A DNA stretch of 64,000 nucleotides from Todiramphus chloris collaris. Taxonomy: Eukaryota > Chordata > Aves > Coraciiformes > Alcedinidae. How positions within the stretch are numbered: the stretch's first letter is position 1; each line of letters begins with the position of its first letter. Both the position numbers and the translations under genes were made by a program. The notes beneath the pieces are model-generated. The model was not told where the DNA came from. It saw only the letters and a list, made by a program, of their open reading frames with translations, and made no database searches. Positions 13,079 through 25,000 of this stretch are shown piece after piece. The stretch covers positions 6,965,053 through 7,029,052 of the forward strand of contig JANVCC010000120.1 of the NCBI GenBank assembly GCA_025345505.1, written 5' to 3'.

Positions 13079-16000
13079 AACTAACAAATCCAAATCCGGA
13101 TCCCGTTCTTCCCGTTCGAGGTCTGGATCAAGATCACGCTCGCGTTCCTTCTCCAAGTCTCGCTCCCGCTCTCGTTCCGTCTCACGCTCGAGGAAGCGCA
13201 GGCTCAGGTAAGCGTGTGCTGCTCTGAAGCCCGAGGGTGTGACTGTGCTTTTCTTCTTCTCCTGGTCACTTAACTCTTTTCCAGGGAAAGGCTTTGACTA
13301 GGTTCTAGCACAGATAGTGTTCTGTGTCTCGGGCTGTTTCCCGACAGCCTCTGCTGTTTGGAAGTGTTTTCAACGAGCTAGGACAATGAATTGTGACTGT
13401 TCATCAGCATTGTCAAGATGGTTCTTTTGAGCCTGTAATCTGATCTCTCCAGCATGGTTTTGGTGAACAGTAGCTCTGCTTTTCTCTGCCAGGTCTCTTT
13501 CTCCCCATATGAACTCTGGTATGCCCAGGTAAATCAGGAGGTGGTTTTGTTGGTGTAGATCATTTCTCAGGGATACAGGCCACAGTGGAGTTACTGCAAT
13601 CTTTTTAGACTGAGCCCTTAGAGAAGACCTCTGTATTTTGGCTTTGCCCAGAGGTTTTCCCAGAAGCCCGTGTGAAAATGCAGGTGGATTTCCCCAGGTT
13701 CTGCAGCTCCCCATTGCTGCTGTCTGTAAGGGGAGAGCCTGCTGTGCTTCCCAGTGCTGCGCACGCACCATCTGAGGTCTGGTTTCCTGGACTGAAAGTA
13801 CTCGTGGCTAATGATGGTGTTTGCAATCGCCAAAGCAGGACAAAGTGAAAAAAAATCATAGCTTTTTATCCTGGCTTGAGATTATTTTGAGATTTAGCTT
13901 TAGATTGGACGTTTGCTTCACTGCTGTGAGAGTTTAAGTGCGTGTTATACAGTCAGAGTGGGGAAGAGGAGCTGGGAAGGTCCCCAGCAAAACTTGCTGC
14001 TTTGTTTTGTTGACTAACTTTGGCTTTTTTTAAACTTTTAATGTAATTGATCCCAGACGTGAGGGGCCTTTGCAGCCACCACACGCTTCCCCCCTCTTTC
14101 CGGAAGTGAGTTTGGGACAGGTTAAGGTGCTGCCATGGAAGGTAGGGGCAGTGGGTGGTGGTGTTTCCCTGCTCCTTCCCACGCAGGAGTCCGTGAGCAG
14201 AAAGGGTTGTGCTGAGTGGATAACTTCACTGCAGTTAATTTTGAGAAATCTTGTGCATAATAGTTGTTCTTACCTCCCTGACTTGCTGCTTCTTGGGCCA
14301 GTTAAAGGCTCCTGTCCTCCTTGGATATCAGCATTATCTGTTTTTTTTCCTGTTCTTCTGGCTAAGCATTTTCTGTCTGGCAAAGACGTTCCAGTTGGAC
14401 TGGGTACAGTGATGTTCAGCTGCTTTTTCACTAATCTGAAATTAATAACACATATTCTGAAGATCATTAGACTGTAAACTCATGCAACTGTTAACAATTA
14501 AAGAGGTTTTCAAAATGCAGAGGCTCTAATAAATGTGCAGTCGGAGAGAGGAGGACATGACAAAACTAAACTAGAGGCGGAGACTCGAGTCAGCCGGAGT
14601 CCTTCGCAGAAGGAGGCTGGAAAGCTGGAAGAGCCGCGGTGATTTGGGAATATCCGCCTGGCTATGAAGAGCGTTGACAGTTGAAAACAAAAGGCACCCT
14701 GTGCAAACGTGATCATTTCCTCTGTGCTGCTGCTGAATCTACTTCTGCTTTGTAAATAACTGCTTTTTAAAAAAAAAAAAAGAATCAGCATGGAGGGGGT
14801 TGGTACAGACAAGTCATCTTGCCTGGCGTTAGGATGCGCTCCGAGGTAGGTCTCCTGGCATCTCGGCGTACGAGTTCTTCACCGCGTACTGCAGCGTACG
14901 CCGCAGGAGGGGCTTGCTCCTCGTTTGGCAGGCTTACTGTTTGCTCTAAGTTGTATTGCCCTGTTGGAGGCTGCCTGATGTTTCTTGCTTTATTTACGGC
15001 TTCTGTTTTTCATTTTTAGCTCTTGTGAAGCAGTGGGCACTTGAGGAGCAGAGCAGTGCTGTATTAGCTGGCTAGCTACAGCGGCTGGTGCAGCCGGGGA
15101 ATTGTCACTTGTGGGGTTTCCTTTGCATGGCATTCACTGTATTTTTCTAATAAGATGTCCTGTAAATAATCTCTGCAACTTTTGGAGTGAAACCTTCTTG
15201 CTGCACGCCTCCCTAAAGCCACAGAACGGGGTTTGGAAGCAGAGTACAAAGGGTCCCTTGCTGGTGGTCGATCACATGCACAGGAGTTGTCTGGAAACAG
15301 GAGCATGTGTGTTCTTAGTGCTTTAGACCATCGGTGTAATTGGTTCTCACCTTTTGCCTCCCTGCTTTTCCTTCTCGGCCTCGTCGTTCGAATGAGGAAG
15401 TTTCTCAGATCCGTTGCTTAGGTTTTGCAGTTGTTTGAAGGATGACACATACATTAAAATTATCCTTAAGCTGTCGGCTAGCGATGACTATAGAATGAAT
15501 AAACAGTTTCCTGCTAAGCCGTGATGTATTTGCTAGGTGGAAGAAATAAAACCAGGACTAAACTATGCCTGTGGCTGCAGACACGTGTGCAGACCGAGTA
15601 GGAGCTGCAGCGCTGTATTCCCCGCCAAGCCGGGGGCTTGGGTGTGAGCAGAGAGGGGCAGCAGTGAGCTCTGCATTGCCAGCCTCTGAAAGAATCGTGT
15701 CTCTTAGAGTAGGATGAGGAGTGGTTTAGAGCCAGATCTCTCTTTGTGGAAGAAGGAACTGTGAAAATGTTTTTAATGGACATTATTTACTAAAAATCTG
15801 TTGGGAAACATCTCTTTTCCATTTAAACACATGAGTTTGGATGCTTTCTCTGCTGACTAATGCAGATTTGCTAAAATCTCAGCCTCCCAGCAGAAGTTTG
15901 GTTTTCCAGCAGTTGTGAAACACGCACTGTAAAGCTGGTGTTTAGTCCTGTGTGGCTTTTAAACGGTTACAGCTCCAGAAATTCAGTGGGAGAGACTTGG

Positions 16001-19000
16001 AACAATTAGCCCTTCATGTTTTCCCAGTTAAGTCTGTGTTCCTGGTACTTGTCTTGGATGCAGCTCTGGTCTTGGAGCGTGGCGGGAGCATAGGGCCCCT
16101 GAGCAGTGCCATCTCGTGGCGTCAGGCTGGAGAGCAAGAGCATCCCTCTGCTCTCCTGGTTGCTTGGAGCTCCAGCGTCTGAAGTGTGGCTTTTTCTTTT
16201 TACCCCCATCAAGCAGCGTGCTGTTTGCTCCAGTGCTGCTCCTCTCGGCTGGAGATGGAGCAGTTTATTGAACTCACCTGGCAAAGAAGTGGGTTTCATC
16301 CTGATTATCAGAACTTCTAAAGCACATGAGAGCTTGGGACACGAGGAAGATTTGGGATCTGTTCTAATAATGGTGACATGGTGTGCCTAAAGAAATACTG
16401 CTTTGCGGAGGAGCTCTAGGAGGAGGTAAAACTTGACCTTGAGCTGGAAGGGGCTGGAAGTTTGAGATCTGTCCCTTGTCCTGAGGCTGGATAGCAGTCA
16501 TGTTCAGCCTGGAAGAATGAAGAGCTACGTGTACTTACTGTGATCTTGAAGTTAAATATTTGTTTGGCAGTATCCCAGATGCAGGTTATTTCCGCTGCAA
16601 CCCACTGAGGGCAAAGTGTAATAAACACCTCACGTGCATGAGGGTGAGCCAAAGAAATTACTTGTTTTAAAGCTTAGAAATGAACTTTTAAATTTCGTTT
16701 TTATAAGGCTTCAAATAGAATTTGTGACAAGATAATGAGCTAAACTGTTTTGTGTAATGTTTTTTTCTTTTGTCAGTTCCAGGTCCCGTTCAAGATCCTA
16801 TTCTCCATCTCACAACAGAGAGAGGAACCACCCGCGGGTCTATCAGAACCGGGATTTCAGAGGTCACAACAGAGGGTACAGGAGACCCTATTATTTCCGT
16901 GGCCGAAATCGAGGGTTTTATCCCTGGGGCCAGTATAACCGAGGAGGATATGGGAATTACAGGTCCAACTGGCAAAATTATCGCCAAGCGTACAGCCCTC
17001 GCAGAGGGAGGTCGCGCTCTCGTTCGCCCAAGAGAAGGTCTCCTTCACCGAGGTCAAGGAGCCATTCTAGGAATTCTGATAAGTCATCTTCTGACCGGTC
17101 GCGGAGGTCTTCCTCTTCCCGGTCTTCTTCAAATCACAGCCGCGTTGAGTCTTCCAAGCGTAAGTCTGGAAAGGAGAAAAAGTCATCTTCCAAGGATACC
17201 CGGGCATCTCAGGCCACGGGGGATAACCAAGGGGATGAGTCCAAGGAGCAGCCGTTTTCAGCAGCAGCGGCTCAAGACGTCAAGGCGTCTGAGGGATCAA
17301 AGCCGTGGCAGGATATGAGCACCTATGGTACAGGTTCAGCATCCAGAGCTTCTGTGTCTGAACTTAGCCCAAGGGAACGCAGTCCTGCGTTGAAAAGCCC
17401 TCTCCAGTCGGTGGTGGTGCGACGGCGCTCTCCTCGGCCCAGCCCGCTGCAGAAGTCAAGCCCTCCGCTGTCCAACCCGTCACAGATGAGCTCTGCTTTA
17501 CAAAGCAGCAGCACCTCCTTCCAGGCTCAGAGTCCCTTTGACCACGGCTCTGCAGGTTTGAGCCCAACGAGGAAGAGCCCTGTGTGCAAAAGTCCAACAC
17601 CCATCAGTTCGATTTATGGTGCGTCTCAGAAGGAGGAAACCACAGCTCCCGGAGGAGGAGCCTTCTCCAAAAGGCAAGTGGTGGTTTCTCTGCACCGCGT
17701 GGTTTGGAGGAGGCTTGGGTGCGGGGGCTCTGCAGGAGCACCACGGGGTTCAGGGCGTGGGGAGGCCCTGGGGGGTCCAGTTCAGGGCTGCTGGCCGGCT
17801 GGGCCGGGTCCTGGCGCAGCTGCAGAATGAAACGCAGGCCGGCCCTGCGCCGCAGGACGTGGGAGGGAGAACCAGCCAAGGCAGAGAACTAAGGGTTGAG
17901 CAGGTCCCCTGCAGAAATGCTGGTGGCTCTTGAAGCAAAGATGGGCCCAGTGAGGTTTCCTAGCAGCCTTAACAGACCCCACTGGCAGCTCGCGTTTCAA
18001 AGTTACTGGCTTGTCAGTGAAGGACTTGCATTCCTGAACTGCACTAGATGCTATACGTTAGCAAAATTGAATTTAATCATGCTGCAAGCGGCCTGAGGCA
18101 GGGGTAGCTGCACTGCCTGTGTACATGGGCAGTGTGACAAACAAAGGCACCAAGATCATCACTGAAACTCAGACATCCCCCCATAGAGGAGGCATCACCT
18201 TCCCCTGCAGGTTGTGCCTGGAGGTGACTTTGTTCTAAGCGTTCGCAAGGGCTTTCGAATCTTTCCTTTACTGAAGTTATTTTGCACTGATTCTGTATCA
18301 GGGATGCCTGAAACTTAAAAAGAACAAACAAAAGCTGTAAGTCTGGTTTGGGCTTTCCAAAGCACTGAACTAATGGCCTTGGGCTTTACCACTGTTCCCT
18401 CAAAGTTGGGGTTGTGCTTAATGAGTGTTGTGAACCATAGTTCTGATGCTTTAAAGTACCTAAATTGTTCTCTACAAGTGTTTTGTCTTCTCCCAGCCAA
18501 ATAATTATTCTCCTCTGTTAACCTTTTTGCTTTTATTTGTATTTACAGTCTGTCATGAAATATTTAGCTTACCTATGAAACTTGCATCCAAAATTTGAAG
18601 TAGCTTTTGAGGCTTTTATTTCCAGTGTGTTGTTTAAAGCAGAAAAGCCCAGTTTGAAAGTTTTGATGTGTTGTTCTCCTGAAGCAGGTTTGTAAGTAAA
18701 TAAAGCGATGGGGTAAGATGTTACTCTTTTCCTTAAACTGAATCTGTGGGTAAGCTGTTTTTTATTTGTTCTCGAGCCTCATTTCATCGGTTCTGTGTAT
18801 CCATTTTCTTCTACATCTGCTGAATTTATTGAGAACTAAAAGTATTAAGTCCAGGCTGAGTAATCTGCTCTACATTTTAACTGTCTTAGGGCCTAGAGGC
18901 AGCTTTCTGGACATGCATAGCTTGGTGTTGGCTAAAATTTGTCTGCTTTCAACCGAAACATTTACCTCCGTGATTTTTAATAAGAGAACTACTTTAATGT

Positions 19001-22000
19001 CTGTTTTATGAACAGGTATCTGGAAGAGCAGAAGGCTGAGAATGGGAAAGACAAAGAGCAGAAAGTAACAAATGTTGAAAAAGAAAAAAGTAAAGAAAAA
19101 GGGAATTTCTCGGAGTTGGGATCAGCAGATGGAAAGGCAAAATCCGAGTCCTACGGCTCCAAAGCCGACTCCGAGAAGGGCTACCGCGGCAGCCAGTCGC
19201 CCAAGCGCTACAAGTTCCGGGATGACTTTGACAAGCTAAAGGTCCCGGAGTTCCACAAGGAAAGTCACTATGGCAAAGAGGAAACGGATGAGCAGGAGAA
19301 GAAAGACAAGGCAAAGGGCCGAAAAGATTCGGAATTTGATGATGAGCCCAAATTTATATCTAAAGTCGTAGCGACTTCAAGTAAGAGTCAAGAGGAGGAT
19401 AGATCAGGAAAATGGGAAGGTGTGGTGTTCTTGCCACCTGGGAAAGAGAAGCAAAGGAAACCTGATGAGATGGAGGAGGAAAGCTATTCGGAAAGGTCAA
19501 AAAAAGAAGAGAGGCCGGCATCCAAGAGAGCTGAGCCAGGTCACAGGGGCTTTGTTCCCGAAAAGAATTTTAGAGTGACCACTTACAAATCGAGCCAGGA
19601 AAAAAGTTCTTCCCCCCCACCAAGGAAGACTTCTGAGGTGAAGGAAAAACCAGGCACCAAAGTAGAGGGGCTAGCTCCTGGCAAATCCTCCTTTTCCATC
19701 ACTCGCGAGGCCCAGGTCAATATTCGAATGGATTCCTTTGATGAAGATCTCGCACGGTAACGATTTGCTGTTTTCTGAGAAATCTTTAGTAGTGATTTTC
19801 TGCCCCCGCCCTGTTTCTCATACTGAAATCCTCATATGCTTGGCAAGCATGAAGGAGGCTAAATAATACTGCATCAAAATCTGCCTTTTTTTCTTCTTCT
19901 TCATTATAATACTTGTTTGACCCTTTTTTTTTTTTTGTGGTGGGAGGTTAGAGGGGTTACCAGATGGCAGATGGTGTGAGTGTAGCATGAAGGTTAAAGA
20001 ACTTCTCCTTATCTTTTTTACCACTAGATGTAAGATTAGTGCAGGATGTAAATGTTTCTACACCAGGTTCCATGCCTCACCAACCTCTGGAGAGAATCAG
20101 GTGCTCAGTGGCTTCTTGCTGCTAGGAGCTCAGTGGTATGGTACAGTTACAGTGCTTTTTAAATGACATCTGATTCTTTGGGGTGTGTTTAAGTACTCGT
20201 AGTCTCAACATAGCATTACTGAAACTCTGAGAGCCACTGCAGCATTGCCTCAGGAAATCTTAAGACAGTAAAAAGTTATTCCAGGAAACAGATTTGTACA
20301 GCAGCAGCCCGTAAGTGTTAGCATGCTCTGGGGGATGCTAGAGGTTAATGTAGAATTTAGCAACAGTAGTGAAAGATCACAGCCAGCTGGTGGGGTGAGA
20401 ATGAGCTTGTGTGTTGCCGGATATCGGGCTTTGGTACCTGCACAGCCCTCCAAATACACGTGATGTGAATTATGCCATTAACCTGCAGCAGTCTCTTTTG
20501 GAGATGCTGAGATACGCATCCTGCTCACCTTGGTGAACGTTCTTAGGTGCCTGTACAATGCTGCTTAAAAAGTGCAGTCAGCTTCCAGCTTCTGAGACAC
20601 TTGTCATCTTAAACTGCTTCCCTTTATCCCGTTCTACTCATTTCACATGCTGTGTTCTTTTTCTAGCCCAAGTGGCATACTGGCTCAGGAACGCAAGCTG
20701 TGTCGTGACCTTGTGCACAGCAACAAAAAAGAGCAAGAATTCCGTTCGATTTTCCATCATATTCAGTCTGCTCAGTCTCAGCGAAGTCCCTCTGAACTGT
20801 TTGCTCAACATATAGTGACTATAGTCCATCATGTAAGAGGTAGGTCAGAAGTCTGTGTATCTTCAGATGAAGGGTCCCTCCTCCCTTGCCCAGATGAGCA
20901 GGTTTCTTGCACTCCAATGCTCCAAGAGTTGTTGGCCAGCAGATGCACCATGGATGACAACAGCAGCCCCATCACAAGTCTTCTTTAGTTACATCAACAA
21001 TTTCTCTTCTGGAAAGGCAGAAGAGGCCGTCTTGGTTTTACTTGAGCAATATTCAGAGAGGCTGTGGCTTAGAATTTGTGTATTTTAGGGGATTTATGAC
21101 TCACTTGATTAAATGATTTGAAGAGTGCAATTGCAGTTTGCCGGTGGCGTTGTTTAGAGCTCAGCAGCAGCGTGCTCCCTGTGCCTTGCAGCTGAGCTTG
21201 GCCGGGCTGGAGGGCTGGTGCACTTTGTCTTTTGAGGAAAGTGGCATTCATGTTTTGTCATTGTTGATTTTGCCCCCCAACAGAGCATCACTTTGGGTCT
21301 TCAGGAATGACATTGAATGAACGTTTTACCAAATATCTAAAGAAAGGAATGGAACAAGATGCAGCTAAAAACAAAAAGAGCCCTGAAATCCACAGGTTGG
21401 TGCCATTAGACGCTGTCTTAACATTTCAGGGGTGTTTCACATTTCCTTCTCTTAAACTCTGGAATAGTTCTGGAATAATTCAAGTATGTAACTAGCTCCA
21501 GGAAAAAAGAAAAAGAGCTGGGGGGGAAACGTGGGGAGTTGAAAGTATCTTTGGAAACACTCGTCAGCTTTAAATGGTGTTGGATTGAAAGACTTGAGAT
21601 TCTTCTGATGAGCAAGAATTGTATCTGTGTGCTTTCTTTCCCTCCAGGAGGATAGATATATCTCCCAGTACTTTTAGAAAACATGGATTCTCTCAGGAGG
21701 AATCGAAAAGTCCCAGAGATCCTGGCTTCAAGGTGAACTGTTACTCTGATTAGTTTTAATTCAACAAAATGAGTGCATTGGGCATGAACTTAACAGTGAT
21801 GTTTTTGTTTAAATTACTCTCTACTTAAGTTTGTGTTTTTCTTTTAAGGATGGGCATAATTCTAAAAATGAACTACAAAGGGTTAATTTTTATTAAAAAT
21901 GTATCAACAACCTTTGTGAAGTGGTTAGACTATGGTAAATGACCCCAAAGTCAATTGAGGTGAGCTTGAGAAAAGAGAGAGGATTTTTGGAACAAGTGCC

Positions 22001-25000
22001 CATGATGAGAGAAGAGACTTTTTGTGATATTTTTCTGCTTGTAAGTATTATTAAATCAATTGTATACATGCGCTATTTCCAACCATGTTTTCAAAAAGAC
22101 ATGCATGTCAAAAAGAGGAAAGTAAAACTAAATACTTATCTAAACCAAATACACTATTAAGCGGATTATACATTCTGTGCTAACGACTTACTGTGCCATT
22201 TCTGTTGATTGCTGTTACTTTAACATTCAGCACTTGTTTGAGTAGATCCAGACAGTCTGGAAATTAGTGTGTTAGCTTTTCTGAGTAGCTGAGTGTTAAG
22301 CCATTGCACTCGCTGTAAACAATCATAAAAATGGCTTAACGTAAAAATGTTTGGGATTTTAACCTTTGTTTATTCACCTTCATACATATTTACGTTGAAC
22401 GTTGAAGAGATTTTAAACAGTCCTGCTGAAACCTTACTTGTTTCATATTTGTTTTCGATTTTCTCCAAACACACTTGTGGCTTGACATGGACGATGGTGA
22501 GATGGATTTGATGGGCCTGAACTCTGAGCATCAGCTTGGCAGAGTGTATTATAAACGTGGTTTCCAAACAGCTCGCCAGCCTTCCGTGAAACAGACGTGC
22601 CCTCCCAAACCCAAATAGGTGTTTGCTGTACCACATAAGGGAGCTGCTGCTGATTTTGTCACTTATCTGTCATCCATCGTGTCGGGAGCAGTTTTATTCT
22701 CAGAGTAGAAATTAAAGTTCTTTGCCTGGGGAAAGTAGAAGAGCAAAATACCAAAACAAAACGGCTGCTCTCACTCCTGCGTTATTTGACATATTTATTT
22801 AAACAAAAAAGTGTTTAGAAACTCATGTAAGTAAAAAATTTAATAGCTAGAGAATTACTAATCCTTTTGTATTTAATTCAAGACGATTAATAATATGATG
22901 TGTGTTGCCTGTTGAGTCATACGGTTTCCGAGATTAGTGTTGAGTAAGCCCAGGAGCCCTGGCAGCCGTGGTGGAAGCTGCTCCTCAGGTCAGCATTTGC
23001 CCCACTGGTGCAGCCAGCAGAGTCTCATCCGGGTACCACTGCTCCTAAAGTGTGCGCAGGTAACGCAGCGGCTCGGCTGCCAGAGAAACAGCCCGTTAGT
23101 TAAGTAGCAATTGAAACAGCTCAAAGCAAACACCACACTCTAAAATTAACAATATAAAAAAGCCACAAGCGCGCTGCTGAGCGTTTCTCCTACAGCTGGT
23201 TGGTGTTTGCTTTGTGAAACCCAGGGCCCTCCTGCCCTAGCAGACTTGCCCAGCTGGGTGGAGGATGCACCTTCCCGTCCGCGGTGCCCGCAGTCGAGCT
23301 GGCGTCTGCCGCAGAGCCAGACTGCCCGCCAGGCGCGCTGGCGGCTGCCTCTCGGTGGGCTGCCGGCCCAATCCCAGATGCGTTGGTTGCTGCATTTCAG
23401 TGGCCTCCATCTCCTTCGACCAGGAATCACAATCTTGGGCATCTCCAAGCAGCAAACAGCTTTTGCTTCTCCCCGAGTGCTGCCTCCAGAGCCGGTGGCT
23501 AAAATTCCCTGCCCGCCGACGTCTGTCGGTAGGATAGCACGTGTGCTGCTGGCGTCCACGGGCTGTAGCTCGGAGATGTAATCAGCGGGGTTCCCAGGTT
23601 GTTCTTATCTCTCCCTGGCTGTGGTGTAGAGTAGGTGCCAGCTTCTGCCCTCCTCCCTCCCCTAGTACCAGGGTACTTTAAGAGGAGAATAAAAGTTAAA
23701 AAAAACCAGTGACCTTAAAAAGCGGTAGGAAAATTGAATTTTGACAAATGAAAACTTACTTTTAAGAGTGCATTATTTTACATCCTAAAGTGGATTATCG
23801 ATTAGTATTCTGATAAACTCCTGTTCTTCAGAAGTCTGTGCAGTCAATAGCAAAGTAATGGTGCTGAGCTCATGTGCTGTACAGCTTTGTGTTCAACTCT
23901 CCCCTCTTCCCTGCGCTTGTAGGCTGAAGGCAAATATAAGGACGACCCTGTTGACCTGCGCCTTGATATTGAACGCCGTAAAAAACATAAGGAAAGAGAT
24001 CTTAAACGTGATAAATCCAGAGAATCGGTGGACTCAAGAGATTCAAGTCACTCAAGGGAGAGATCAGCTGAGAAAACGGAGAAAAGTCACAAAGGCTCAA
24101 AGAAAAAGTATGTAGGAAACATAATAGCCACTTCCTTCTGCCTTTCACCTTCCCGCTGTTAAGGTTGGAGACGACACCGTGTACGTACAGTTGTACACCT
24201 GACATAACCACTCCAGTGGCCTGAATTGTTCCTCTGCCTGTGATATCATTATATCTGTCTGAAACATTAAGTAACTCTTAAAGGTAAATGCGGAGGCTCC
24301 GTGTGTCAGTGGGTGAGTCACCTTTCCTTGTTCCTGTTGTGTTAGAGCAAGCAGCCAGGTTCAAATCTGACTCTGCTTTAATGTTAATTTAATCCTTTCC
24401 TACTGGCTTAATTTTCCATTTGACTAAAGCTCTGTAGATGCATGTTTATCTCACAGTAAGTGGTGTGAGCACCTTAGAAAGAAGCAGCAGATTCTTTCTG
24501 GAGGAGGCTGGGGGGCTGTGTTAGGTCTGTGTGTTGTAGCTGATGCCGAGCTCTTGCTGTGGCTTTTCCTACTACAGCAAGAACAGGAGAGCATTACGTT
24601 GAGAGGGAGTGATAAGGAAACGGTCACAGCTGAGTGACTGACCCCGTTGGGTTAATCCCCCTCACCTCTCTTTCCTGTCACTGATCCAGGAAGCACCGAC
24701 GGGTCCGGGAGAGGTCCAGATCCAGTTCGTCATCTTCGCGATCCTCTCACTCGGCCAAAGCGGAGGAGTATCCCGAGGAGACCGAGGAGAGGGAGGAAAG
24801 CAGCACAGGCTTCGACAAGTCCCGGCTTGGGACTAAGGAATTCAGTGGTCCCAATGAGAGAGGAAGAGCTAGAGGGACCTTTGTAAGTGTTCTTCACCCC
24901 CTGCCCTGACTGTCCAGTCCCAGAGCGGTAAAACCCGTGGCTGTTGTGTGTTGCTCTTCCACAGTTAGTGTACCGGAGAGGAGGAACCCCAAAGACCTTA

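Noticed and set aside
17674-17830. Extension of the THRAP3 large exon to the stop at 17830
   Set aside because: The added residues resemble nothing in the family, and the GC donor at 17674 gives the exact conserved junction. Kept only as a possible retained-intron product.
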